DNA from: Mauremys mutica
Taxonomy: Eukaryota > Chordata > Testudines > Geoemydidae
Assembly: GCF_020497125.1 (NCBI RefSeq)
Contig: NC_059072.1
Coordinates: 57,446,697 to 57,510,696 of the forward strand
DNA length: 64,000 nt
Direction: 5' to 3'
Shown here: positions 11,920-22,600 of the stretch, piece after piece
How the letters are laid out: every line of letters begins with the position of its first letter
Position numbering within the stretch: position 1 is the first letter of the stretch
Position numbers and translations under genes: made by a program
The notes under the pieces: model-generated
Databases searched by the model: none
The model's input: the letters and a program-made list of their open reading frames with translations, nothing else
What the model was told of the DNA's origin: nothing

Positions 11920-12789
11920 GTCAATATACTTACCACCCTATACCGGAAACCTACTGACCGCTATACTTACCTACCTGCCTCCAGCTTCCATCCAGGACAC
12001 ATCACACAATCTATTGTCTACAGCCAAGCCCTAAGATACAATCAAATTTTCTCCAACCCCTCAGACAGAGACAAACACCTAAAAGAGCTTTATCAAGCAT
12101 TCTTAAAACTACAATACCCACCTGGGGAAGTGAGGAAACAGACTGACAGAGCGAGATGGGTACCCAGAAATCACCTACTACAGGATAGGCCCAACAAGGA
12201 AAATAACAGAACACCACTGGCCATCATGTACAGCCCCCAGCTAAAACCTCTCCAGCGCATTATCAGCGATCTACAACCTATCCTGGAAAATGATCCCTCA
12301 CTCTCACAGACCTTGGGAGGCAGGCCAGTCCTTGCTTACAGACAACCTCCCAACCTGAAGCAAATACTCACCAGCAACTACACACCACACCACAGAAACA
12401 CCAGCCCAGGAACCAATCCCTGTAGCAAACCTCGTTGCCTACTCTGTCCCCATATCTACTCTGGCAACACCATCAGAGGACCCAACCACATCAGCCACAC
12501 CATCAAGGGCTCATTCACCTGCATGTCTACTAATGTTATATATGCCATCATGTGCCAACAATGCCCCTCTGCCAGGTACATTGGCCGAACCGGACAGTCC
12601 CTACGTAAAAGAATAAATGGACACAAATCGGACATCGGGAATGGTAATATACAAAAGCCAGTAGGTGAACACTTCAATTCCCCTGGTCATTGTATAACAG
12701 ATTTAATAGTCACTATTCTTGAACAAAAAAAACTTCAGAAACAGACTTCGAAGAGAAACAGCAGAACTAAAATTAATTTGCAAATTTAA
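11920..12789 (+). CDS. Penelope-like element ORF, RT C-terminus plus GIY-YIG endonuclease
   Basis: The frame is open for 290 codons from 11920 to the stop at 12787-12789, with the first ATG at 12130. The N-terminal ~70 codons resemble the region just after the Penelope reverse transcriptase. Then come paired cysteines (CSKPRCLLCPH), VIYAIMCQQC, and YIGRTGQSLRKRINGHK, the second half of a GIY-YIG nuclease with its conserved Arg, and a GEHFNSPGH motif. The likely family C-terminus continues in another frame after about 12770, where an A-rich run (gaacaaaaaaaac) suggests a frameshift. This is a fossil or recent mobile-element product, not a host gene. Confidence 0.75.
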   Translation, partial: VNILTTLYRKPTDRYTYLPASSFHPGHITQSIVYSQALRYNQIFSNPSDRDKHLKELYQAFLKLQYPPGEVRKQTDRARWVPRNHLLQDRPNKENNRTPLAIMYSPQLKPLQRIISDLQPILENDPSLSQTLGGRPVLAYRQPPNLKQILTSNYTPHHRNTSPGTNPCSKPRCLLCPHIYSGNTIRGPNHISHTIKGSFTCMSTNVIYAIMCQQCPSARYIGRTGQSLRKRINGHKSDIGNGNIQKPVGEHFNSPGHCITDLIVTILEQKKLQKQTSKRNSRTKINLQI

Positions 12790-12999
12790 CTCCATTAATT
12801 TGGGCTTGGAAAGGACTGGGAGTGGCTGCCTCATTACAGAAGCAGCTTTGCCTCTCCTGGAATTGACACCTCCTCATCTAGTATTGGGAGTGGACTACAT
12901 CCACCCTGATTGAATTGGCCCTGTCAACACTAGTTCTCCACTCTCCACTCCCTTCTCTTCATGTGTCATTATATAATGCCTGTATCTGTAACTTTCACT

Positions 13000-13040
13000 C
13001 CATGCATCTGAAGAAGTGGGTTTTCTACCCATGAAAGCTT
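13000..13040 (+). other. Hammerhead-like motif in the Penelope 3' UTR
   Basis: CTGAAGA (13008-13014, fits CUGANGA) is followed by a short stem (gtgggt...acccat) and GAAA (13033-13036), the order of a hammerhead core with stem II. I could not pair a convincing stem III or place the NUH cleavage triplet, so activity is unproven. Penelope-like elements are known to carry hammerhead ribozymes in their terminal repeats. Confidence 0.4.
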
Positions 13041-13099
13041 ATGCCCAAATAAATCTGTTAGTCTTTAAGGTGCCACTGGACTCCTTGTTGTTTTCACTG

Positions 13100-13743
13100 C
13101 AGACCATCTCTCTCCCAGTTGCATATCATTAGCTGTGTAATTAGCTAAATTGATTTTCCCTTCACGTAATCAAACTCCTCCTCCTAAACTCCAAAGTTCT
13201 CTTAAGATGTACAGGGAAACTGCTGAAGAGTAAGACCTGAACATTTCAGACCTACTATAAACAAAATAAAAAGGTTGCTAGCCAGTAAAGACAAACTACA
13301 TGTGCCCATTTATTGACAGGCCCCCTCCACCCCCTAACACATACTAGCAGTGACCATCAGTTCCTGTCATATGCATGACTATTGCTTTCCCTGCAGTGAC
13401 TGGCTGCTAATATTCAAACCAATATTTAGATCACATGCAACAAACAAGCATGATACCAAAGAAGCTCAATTCAGTTACCAAAAGTTATTGTACCATTATT
13501 CCTATGAACAAATGGCAGTCCACTACTCTAACCACTAAAATTAACTGCTTTCAAGTGTATTCATTAGCAGGGATCCTAGAAATCTGTTTGCCATGGAAAA
13601 ATGCAGAGAATCTTTAGTTTTTACATTTTGTGAAACAATAAAAACATGTATTAACTAAATTATACTGAAAGTACCCGTGTCACTTATTCAATGTGTGCAA
13701 CCTCCCCCTCTTGTGGTTGATTTTTTAATATGCTTTACATTTA
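13100..13743. other. Intergenic, nothing recognised
   Basis: No gene or recognisable repeat seen after the Penelope tail. Confidence 0.5.
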
Positions 13744-13840
13744 CAGTGGAACCCTGTTTATCTGATCTAATTGGGACTGGGGCCAGATCAGATAATCAAA
13801 AATTGGGATAATCAGGAGAATTGGCAAAGAGCTTTCTATC
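13744..13840. mobile_element. Tigger-like (Tc1/mariner-pogo) terminal fragment
   Basis: Begins cagtggaaccctgtttatctgat and holds an internal inverted 'gatctaattgggactgg / ccagatcagataatc' pattern like the ends of pogo/Tigger elements. No partner end was found. Confidence 0.5.
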
Positions 13841-14471
13841 CCTTATTTTAAGCTAGGAGGGCTTGGGGTTCTACTGCATATCAGTAAAATGTGTTCAGCT
13901 GATAGCTATATATATTGTGGCTAGGGGAGTTAAAGTTCAGTGTTTCATTTGAATTGTGCAAAAAAATGTGGGTTTTGATGTCTTTAGGAGAGAATTTTGG
14001 TTTGTTTAATCACAGAAAACTAGGATCCCTTTTCATTGTTGAAAGATACAGCAGAGCTAAGAAAGTGAGAGCAACATGTTGACTTTAATGATCCACTTTA
14101 AAAATTAACTTAAGGCCTCCCAACAAGGCACAAGTTCTTGCAACAAAGTATCATGCGGACCTATGCCACAACCAACCCTTCCAAGCTAATTCCAAGAGCC
14201 ATAAGTAAACTGATGGACTCAAAGATATGTGGATTTGTGTTACTAAATGTGGACCTGTTGGAGAGTGTGGAAAGGCAGCATGGATTAAGCATAGGTGGGG
14301 GATTTCCTATATTTACCCACATTAACTAAACCAATTTACCCCTTGCTTAAATCAGTTTAAGTCCATCTACAGAAGGGGCTTGCACTTATTTAACTAAATC
14401 AATTTTAAAGTAGTTTAGTTAAACCAGTACAATATAGAAAAATCCCGAGGACTATTCCATGTTCATATATA

Positions 14472-14658
14472 CACCTCTACCTCGATATAACGCGACCTGA
14501 CATAACACAAATTCGGATATAACGTGGTAAAGAAGTGCTCCGGGGGGGCGGGGCTGCACAGTCCAGTGGATCAAAGCAAGTTCGACATAATGCGGTTTCA
14601 CCTATAACGCGCAAGATTTTTTGGCTCCCGAGGACAGCGTCATATCGAGATAGAGGTG
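14472..14658. mobile_element. Tigger-like MITE with TA target site
   Basis: Ends CACCTCTACCTCGATAT and its inverse ATATCGAGATAGAGGTG are flanked by TA on both sides (14470-14471 and 14659-14660). The interior has repeated gatataacg-type words. The same family recurs at 46035-46208. Confidence 0.85.
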
Positions 14659-15581
14659 TAGTTCTTTCTCCACAGAGAAAAGTCATCTTCTTATGAGGGT
14701 AGTGTGTGAAGATAGTCCATGAAAGGCATTTTACTATCCTTTTGTTCAAATCATACAGCTTGCTATCTTTTCAACCTTTCTTCAGAGTAGAAAGGAATCT
14801 AATTTTCTTCTTTTTTTCTCTTTAAGGATTTATCTATTAACGAAGAGACTAGAGCTTAGCTAAAGCTGGAAGTCTTCTAGTGAAAGCAGAGGCTCTTACC
14901 AGCATGGAGAATCAATGGTTGTTTTTTTCTCTATATTTGCCTCCAGAAAGAGGCTGAACTTGATTTCCGCCATTTTCTGATCATTGGTTTCCATTAGCCC
15001 CCAGCCAACCTAGCTGTGGCTAATTTATGTAAGTGACAGATAAGCATAGGTCAGCAGAAACAGAGATAACTTGGGTGTCCTGCTGTATAAAAATCCGCCA
15101 GCAGAAGCCTCCCTGATTCTCTCATGTAGTTTTCAAAGGGGATAAAATGCTAGTGAACATGTTAAGAGTTATATATAGAGTCTGATTCTCTACTGTGTTA
15201 TTCCAGTTTTTTGTCAGTAGAGCTCTACTGTAATAAAACTGGTGTTACACCATGGAGACTCAGGGCTCTGGAATACAAATGAACAACAAAATGAGAAGCT
15301 GTAACCTACACTTACTGTTAATGTTTCTCTATTTGGTTAATGTTTTTATTTTGTGCATTCCATGTGCTTGCCCTGGATTGTTATTTTTTAAGATTATCCG
15401 TGGTTCTTGCCTGGTGATGTATTCAACCTGAAGCTGAAAAAAATAAAGAATTATGAATATGCATCAGCAAAAGATAACTCAAGCACTGTTGATGTTGGCG
15501 ATGAATAGACTGAAGGACATTTTTACCTTGTGGATGAGGGTGGTATCAATGGTATCCAGAAAAATTTAACTATGGCACAAT
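14659..15581. other. Intergenic, nothing recognised
   Basis: AT-rich, with no coding signal and no repeat that I can name. Confidence 0.5.
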
Positions 15582-15964
15582 AAGGCCCAGATCCACAAAA
15601 GGATGTAGGTGCCTAACTTTCCACTTTGGACACCTAAATCCAAGATTTAGGCATCACTGAGATTCTCAAAACCCCCACTCAGGTGCTGCTTAATCCTGTA
15701 GGAACCTAAAATCCCTTGACACCTAACTTTTTGCTGTAAAAGTTCCCTAGGCACCTAAGATTCTGCCACTGGGCATGCAACTAACAAGTCACTCTAGATG
15801 CCTGCATGACTCACTTGTGCCTCAGCCCCACTAGGATCCTCAAACCAGGTCAAGGTGGGAAGCATTGCCCTGCTTATATTGCCCAATCAAGTAATCAGCA
15901 CACCTACCAGATTGCACCCCATAAAAATTTGTCTGGTGGAGAAGCTGGTGGTGTGACCTCTCAT

Positions 15965-16022
15965 TAGCACAGTGGGTAGAGCACTCACCAGGGATATGGA
16001 AGATCTAGGTTCAATTCCCCCC
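15965..16022 (+). repeat. tRNA-like A-box/B-box module inside repeat copy A
   Basis: TAGCACAGTGG (about 15966) fits the A box TRGYNNANNNG, and GGTTCAATTCC (about 16009) fits the B box GGTTCRANTCC. They are about 40 nt apart, as in tRNA genes. There is no cloverleaf with a paired acceptor stem, so it is tRNA-derived repeat sequence and not a tRNA gene. Confidence 0.6.
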
Positions 16023-16139
16023 ATTTATTGCCTGAGGGGGACTTTCAGAAGAACTCTCACCACTGGGAGATGGGTTATTCTTATATAGGGCTCCCACAGG
16101 AGAGATTGAGGAGGCTGTTCCACTTTGTATTCATACTTA

Positions 16140-17448
16140 TGTAACCCCTCTGCCAGGCTGAAACGATAGCAGCAAGGGCCAGGTTCAATACCTAGGGGTC
16201 CCTTCCCCACAACGTAATGCAGACCAGCTCGAGCCCCCACCCAGTGACCTGGGAAAATCTTACACACACCCCTGGGCGCCTCAAGGAGGCAATACTTCCC
16301 CTCTCGCAAGCACAGACTCTTGGTGTAGCAGAAAAGGTTTAATTACATAAGATAAACAACAACAAGCATGAAATTTGGAAAATACCTCAACTGGAGTTCA
16401 TAGGTCAAACCATGAGCAAAGACCCACCCCAGCAACTTGGGCCGTGTCCTTCTCTCTGGGCCCTTGAGTCCAGCAACCCCCCTAAATCACCCACAGTCCC
16501 AAAAGTCCCACAATTCAAAAGTCTCTGTCCCGGGTCAGGCAGCCCAGAGTTCAAGAGTCTCTTTGCAGAGGTCCCCCTCCCCAGCCTAGGTAGAAAGGGG
16601 CACCTTACGTGGTTCGGGGCCAGCTGCCCTGCCTCTTCGTGGGGTTCTGCTTCCCTTAGTCGTCCCCGCAAACAGCTCAGCTCCGCTTACTCTGTGGGCT
16701 GCTCCACTCTGCCAGCTGCTCTGGTCCACCAGCTGTCCTGCGATCCGCTCCAGCCGTCCTCACGAGCTGCTCAGCTCCACTCACCCAGTGGCTGCACAAA
16801 CTGCTCCACTCTGCTCTGCCAGTATTGCTTCAGGCTCCCCCACTCATCAGCACAGTGCTCTCAGCTCAGCAAGGCCAGCTCTTCAGTGATTTCAGCTCCA
16901 CTCATTAGCACAGTGCTCTCAGCTCAGCAAGGCCAGCTCTTCAGTGATTTCAGCTCATAGTAGGGGAGCCCCAGTGAATTCAGCTCAGTAACCTGCATCT
17001 AGATTCTTAAGGGAATCAAAAGTTAACTCTGACATTCCACAGTGGAGAGAGGCACAGGTGGAACTGGTGCTTCTGGCTCACACAAGGAGCCTGCACCACC
17101 AAGTACAGATACTGGCCCCCAGCCTCTCTCCTCTCAGTGGGTTTTGGAACCCATGTGCCCCATCTAGCAAGCGCTATCCAGCTGACAATGAAACCCCCCA
17201 TCACAAGACAATTTTGTAGTTCCCCATTTACCCAATCAGGGTGACAACATTTCATTCCTCCTGCCCCAATAACAACGAAATTGGGGGCTCCCACAGCTGT
17301 GAAAGTAACCATCCCATGCTGCTTTGCGGTATGCTAAGTGGGGTGGGAGTGCCCATGCAAATAACCGAAATACCAATGCAACACTTTCCGCACTCCCCAT
17401 AATTTACCACCAGATGTCAGGGTGGGGCTCATCCTGACTCTGCTTACA
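16140..17448. mobile_element. Solo LTR of an endogenous retrovirus-type element
   Basis: The 1,309-bp block begins TGTAAC and ends TTACA (TG...CA) and is flanked by CTTA on both sides (16136-16139 and 17449-17452), a 4-bp target duplication. It interrupts repeat copy A, whose sequence resumes on both sides. It has no internal coding region, so it is a recombined solo LTR. Orientation could not be fixed because no clear polyadenylation signal is visible. It contains a 58-bp tandem duplication. Confidence 0.7.
16841..16956 (+). repeat. 58-bp tandem duplication within the solo LTR
   Basis: 16841-16898 and 16899-16956 are nearly identical (catcag versus cattag at the start). Tandem enhancer-like duplications are common in retroviral U3 regions; that role is inferred. 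Confidence 0.9.
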
Positions 17449-18215
17449 CTTAAATAGTAATTACAGAACCAGATTGGACCCTAGACTTTCCTCTTTGTAG
17501 GTGAGTGTTCTAACCACCATCCTAGTCATTTTCATATTCTACCTCAATGATTACCTAAGTAGTGTACAGCGTGGAACAGCTTCAACAAGAATCATTGCGA
17601 GAGCCCCACATTACAATACCCTGGTGATTAGAACACACTCCTGAGAGCTAAGAGCAGTGCTTAATTTGTGTCAGGGCTTGCCAGAGCTGAGCCTGGCACC
17701 TCTAAGCTTGGCAGTTCATAGCCCTGGCACCTCTGGGCTTGCCGCATCAGTTATGAAAGTAAAAAAATTGCTTGAGCATCTGATTGCTTGAGCTCTGGCA
17801 CCTCTTTCATTACAAATTAAACACTGGCTAGGAGACCCCCAGTTCAATCCTTTTTCTGCAACAGGCAGAAGGGGGAATTTACCCTACATCTCCGATCTCC
17901 ATGGTGAGTGGGCTAACCACTAGTCTGAAAGATATAAGGGAGTCTCCACCTCTAACATTTCTTGCAAAAAACAGCTTAGGCACCTGACTCCAGGAGAGGA
18001 TTCATGGCTAGGGATCCTAAGCAAAGAGAGACACCTTCCTTTAGCTTAGGATGGGAGCTGCCTATTTTGTGGCTTGCATTCTCAGGCACCTATCTCTCCC
18101 CATTCATTGTACAGGGGAGTTTATGGGTGGGATCTACAAAGGCACTTGGGTGTTGCAAAGCTGAGCGCCACAGCACCTAACTTTTAGGCATGTAGAAAAA
18201 TCACTGGAACAACAC

Positions 18216-18500
18216 TGAGGGCATGGCTACACTTGCAAGTTAGAGCACATTAAAGCAGCCCTGTGCACTCTAACTCACGACACATGCACACTGGCAAGGC
18301 ACGTAGAGCGCACTGACTCCACGGCTGAAGCGCTCCTGCCAATCCACCTCTGCGAGAGGCATAACACTTGGTGCACCATGGCTGGAGCACCGCAACACCA
18401 GTGTGGACGCCCTGATCTGTTAATGCACTCTGATCGGCCTCCAGAAGTATCCCACAATGCCTGTTCTAACCACTCTGGTCATCACTTTGAACTCTACTTC
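18216..18500. repeat. Foldback MITE of the 'ggctacacttg' type
   Basis: Begins gggcatggctacacttgcaag and contains partly complementary blocks (ttagagcacattaaagc at 18240 and gttaatgcactctgatcgg at 18419). It resembles the 'gtctacact' foldback elements at 33593, 23350 and 63287. It truncates the end of repeat copy A. Its right border is uncertain. Confidence 0.5.
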
Positions 18501-18582
18501 CCTGCCCTCAGGTGACCAATCATCAGACCTGCCCTTCAAATTATCTGGGAATTTTGAAAATCCCCTTCCTTATGGGGGTGTT

Positions 18583-19031
18583 CAGAGCTGCCCTTAGGGG
18601 TAAGCAACATGGGCAACCTGCCAACCGCCCAGGGCACCTTGGTCAGGGGGGCACCATCCAAGTTCTGCAAGCTGGTGGGCCTGGGCTGCCAGAGCAGGGT
18701 GAGTGCAGGTGAGCCCGGGGCTGGAGCACCTGGCCAGACAGGCAGAGGGCAGGCAATACCACCCCGAGTTACCAGTCTTGGTGGGGAGGTGCAGGCAGCA
18801 GGCCTTGCCCCTGTGGAGCCAGTGGGCCAGACCCTGGGTTCCCCCTTCCTGTGGCAGAGTAGTCAGTGGCCGGGGGATCCTGCCTGTGCAGCCCTTCTAG
18901 TGGGTGATGGGGGGGGAGGGGAGCCGATGGAGCCTGCAGGGGCCACAGTCAATGGAGGCGTGGTGCCTGCAAGTGCCAGGTGCCAAAATACAAGCTTGCC
19001 CAGGGTGCCGTTTTCCCTAAGGCCAGCCCTG
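18583..19031. mobile_element. hAT-like non-autonomous element
   Basis: Ends cagagctgcccttagg and cctaaggccagccctg are inverted and match the CAGGGSCGGCTCTAGG-type termini of the copies at 34812, 37651 and 39106. The interior is GC-rich and non-coding. Flanking 8-mers do not match, so the target duplication is lost or the borders are off. Confidence 0.65.
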
Positions 19032-19580
19032 GAGGGGGGAGGTTGAGAGAGGGGGATGGTATGGGGCTAGTATGGCCGCTTCTGTGCCGGCCTGGGGTAG
19101 CTGGGGAATCACCAACATGCCTGATGTGGTTCTCTGTGCTGCCCAGAGTAGCATTGATGGAGGCCAAGGCCACAGTGTGCATCCCCCCCGCGGTGTAGGT
19201 GCTATGTACAAAGGACCTATTCTCTGCCTTGTGCCAGTATAGATCAGGCCTCATTCCACACTGAGTCAGGGGAGTGACTGGTGAGGCCAGTCCCGTGACC
19301 GTTCATTAGGGGCACACAGGCTGTGTGCGCTGGTGTGAAATAGCCAATACCCCCGCCCAGCGTTTCCTCGCTCTCCCATAGGCCCCTAGTTAACACTCGC
19401 CGCCCCAGGGGAGCGCGCTCAGAGCTCGGCGTTTCCCGGAGCCAGGGCCCCGCTCCGCGCCCTTTGCTAACCCCGCAAGCCCGGGGGCCCGCGCTGAGGA
19501 ACCCAGCCGTGACGAACAGCAGCCGCCCCGCACGCACCCGCGTGGCCTTAGCTCACCCTGGTGCCCAGCGCCACGCGCGC

Positions 19581-19588
19581 ATATATAG
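19581..19588 (+). promoter_or_regulatory. TATA box of PRL2
   Basis: ATATATAG lies about 65-70 bp upstream of the start codon. A cap site about 25-30 bp downstream would give a 5' UTR of roughly 35-45 nt, short as in other growth hormone/prolactin family genes. The box sits directly after a GC-rich stretch. Confidence 0.7.
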
Positions 19589-19650
19589 GGGCGCCAGGGG
19601 CATCCCAGAGCCACCCGGCCCAGCGTCCGCCCGCCGCTCCCGCCTGCACC

Positions 19651-19669
19651 ATGCGCGCCGCGCGCAAAG
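19651..19669 (+). CDS. PRL2: PRL2 exon 1 (coding)
   Basis: ATG in a cacc-ATG context encodes MRAARK plus one base, followed by donor GTAAGC. A tiny first coding exon ending in phase 1 is standard in the family. Intron 1 is only 89 bp. Confidence 0.9.
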
Positions 19670-22600
19670 GTAAGCAGCTGCCCCCGACCCCGCGCCAGTC
19701 GCGCCACAGCGTTGCCTGCCGGGTAGCGGGCTGGCCTTGATCCATCCGCTCTTCCCAGGTTACGCCTGGCTGTGCGCCCTGCTCTGGCTGCTGGGGAAGC
19801 CGCCCGGAGCCGTTTTCGTGGCAATTTGTGCCCGGCAGGGAGACTCGAGCTGCCGCTTCTTGTCCGTGTCTGATCTTTTCGACCGGGTGATCCAGCACTC
19901 GGACAGGCTACACAGCCTCTCCACCGCGCTCTACTTGGACTTGGTGAGTGCCCCGTCCTGCCACGCCACAGGCTCCCCTGCTCTCCCAGGGATCGCCTCC
20001 GCTGCCCACCTGAACTGGGCACGCAGCGATCCCTGACCTCAGGGCATGTTTGCCAAAGCATCTGGCTTCCTCTCTCCTCCCGACGGTTCAAGCCCGGGGC
20101 TGGGTATGCGGTCTGTCTGTTGCTTGCTGTCTCCGTTCTGTATCGCTGATCACCGACGGGAGCAGCAGGAAAGCCTTGGCACTGCCTGCTCGGTGTTCAT
20201 TTACTCACACCACGTGTGACATAGTAGCTCCATGGGCTAGCTCTGTTTTCCCGCTGTATGTCCGTGTTTTGATTGTAATGTGGGGGTTTGGCAAAAGGAA
20301 ATATGCAAGGTGACAAAGTGGCTGTTGAAAACCACCAAAGTTACAAACTACAGTTCTACAACATCTGGTGTGTTGGGTTATTTTTCTTTCCCTTAGGAAA
20401 AAAACTTTCTACCCAATGGAAACGAGTTGGGCAAATGGACAGGTAAATGCCACACCTCCAGGATGCTAACGCCTAATGGCAAGGAGTATGTCCAAAAAAT
20501 ACCGGTAAGGCCCTATTAGCTTGCACTGGATTTGATATGGCATGCAGTGATGAAAGGTACAGCCACAATTTGTATGGGGAAACTCAAGGGGACAGTTTGT
20601 CAAACTGAGGTGTGCCAGATTCTAAAGCAGGAAGGAAGGTCATCACCGAAGAGGCAGGCCCGATGCTGCAAAGTGCTGTGCACCCTCCACTCCCCACAGG
20701 CTTCAAAGGAAGTTGAAAACGCTCAGCATCTGCGGGTAGGGACCCCCACGTGGCTAATAGGTGAATTCTCACCATAGTCCCAGCCAGGGAATTTTTGTAC
20801 TCTTGGAATGTTATAGCTAAGGCTAAGATTTTGTCATGGATATTTTTAGTAAAAGTCAGGGACAGATCAGGGGCTTCCGTGATTTTTAATGTATTGCCTG
20901 TGACCTGTTCCTGACTTTTACTAAAAATATCCATGATAAAATGGGAAAGGACTGGGCAGCTGTGGGTTGGCTGGGAGCTCCGGGGCCCCCACCACCTGTG
21001 GGGACTCAGAGCTCCGGGGTCCCCCTGCATGGTGGTGGCCAGGGAGCTGTGGGGTACCCCTGCCTGTGCTGGCTGGAAACTATGGGGTACCCCTGCTGCC
21101 CATGGCAGCTGGGAGCTTGGGGGCCTAACTGCCTCAGGTGGTGGGGGTATCTTACAGCTCCCTGCTGCTGCGGGAGTTGGTGGGACCCTGCAGCTCTCAG
21201 CCGCCAGGGCTGAAGTCCCAGAAGTCTTTGGAAGTCACGGATTCCGTGGCTTCCACAACCTCTGTGACAAAATCATAGCCTTAGTTATAGCTGATGCTTC
21301 CTCTTTAAAGTTCTTGCATCCTACATATTTGCAGAGTGTAAGCAGGGTGGCTGATGAAATTGAGATCTCACAATTAATCCCAATTTCCTTCTATATTGTA
21401 AGAAATAATGTTTGTGGGCCTCTATAAGATTAATTCACAATCATCAGTTAAAAAAACGGCACTGAAATACTTAAGCAAAGGTGAGACATCCCAAAGGACA
21501 GAGAGGGATACATTTTCCCTTTAATTTACTCTGGCACAATGAAAGACAAATCTAGGAATTAGCTGTGAACTCTACAAATAAATTTGATTAATCAGTGCCA
21601 CTGTAAAACTTAGACAGCCATTTTGAGAAAACCATGGGGGGGATGGGGAGAGAAGCAAATATTTTTAAACAGAAATGTTTCAAAGAGGAAAAAGTATAGT
21701 GAAGAACAGAAATCAAGCAAAGAAACTGTAAGAGCTCAAAGCTAAGAAAAGTAATCAGTATTTTAAAAATAGTGATGAAAAGCAGACATTGAAAAGCCAA
21801 GGACACAAAGACAGGTGTGAAAAATATTGTAAAAGGGGGATGGATACAAAGAAAAAATGGGAGAAAAGAAAAAAATCTACAAAAGTGTTATTTAGCAACT
21901 TTTCTCTTTGGTTTTGACAGTTAAAATAATGGGGAAAACAAGTGAAAACAGATTGGCTCAGAATACATACAGCTGACAAGAAGGATAACAGTTTCAAAAG
22001 CAGCTAAGGGACTTTAGTGCCATTTTCAAAAGCAATTTAAGCATTTAGGAGCCTAAATCTCATGGAAAGTCAGAAGCTTAGGCTCCTAAGTCACATAGCC
22101 CCAGACCCAGAGGTATTTAGGTGCCTAAATCCCAGTTTTGACTCCACTACAATCCACAAAACTCCCACCAAACCCTATAGGTGCCTATACTCACTTGGTG
22201 CCTATGTTTTTCAGTGTAAAAATTCCCTAGGTATAGAAGTTCCTGCCTCTGAGCATGTGCACTGCTGCCTCCCTAGGCACCCAGAGGCCTATCTCCTGCA
22301 TAAGCTCTGGAGCAATCCATGAACCAGGGGACACACAGGCATTTGGCCACCTAAGGTGTGCTTAGAGGTCGCCTACTGCATTGGGTCCACTTCAAAAATC
22401 TCACCAGTGGAAGGGTTTCCAGCCTCCCAGCTTTTAGCCCAGTGGATAGAGCATTCACCTGGGATGTGGGAAACCCAGCTTCAATCTCCCCTGCCCCCCC
22501 GCCTGAGAGGCAGTAAAAGATTTGACCAGGAGGGTCTCCCGCCTCTCAAGGGAAGCTCTAACCACTGAGTTACAAGGTACTCTGATGTTGGGCTCCCTCA

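Larger units (their letters stand above)
11910..13095 (+). mobile_element. Penelope-like (Neptune-type) element, 5'-truncated
   Basis: Contains the C-terminal part of a Penelope-like polyprotein: a LYRKPTDRYTYLPASSFHPG block and a Cys-containing linker, followed by a GIY-YIG endonuclease region. The 3' UTR ends in a widely dispersed turtle tail (ctgaagaagtggg...ctttaaggtgccactggactcc). The upstream RT core is missing, so the copy is 5'-truncated. Confidence 0.85.
15582..18215. repeat. Copy A of the TTAGGTGCCTAA repeat family, split by an LTR
   Basis: Starts taaggcccagatccacaaa and is rich in aggtgccta / taggcacct words in both orientations. The same family recurs at about 22075, 24480, 28648 and 33320. 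A complete copy (22075-23810) ends tttgtggagctgggcctta, the inverse of this start, so the family looks like a terminal-inverted-repeat DNA element. Internal blocks resemble tRNA promoters. A solo LTR is inserted at 16140-17448. The family name is unknown to me. Confidence 0.65.
19390..19990. promoter_or_regulatory. CpG-rich island over the PRL2 promoter and first two exons
   Basis: GC-rich sequence with frequent CG dinucleotides in a region otherwise AT-rich. It covers the TATA box, exon 1, intron 1 and exon 2. This is unusual for a tissue-restricted prolactin-family hormone gene. Confidence 0.75.

Noticed and set aside
15965..16022. A genuine tRNA gene
   Set aside because: A and B boxes are good but no acceptor stem or anticodon arm pairs; it recurs as part of a repeat family.
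19390..20091. 233-codon - strand ORF across the PRL2 island
   Set aside because: Arg/Gly/Ala-rich shadow of GC-rich sequence opposite real PRL2 exons; no domain.
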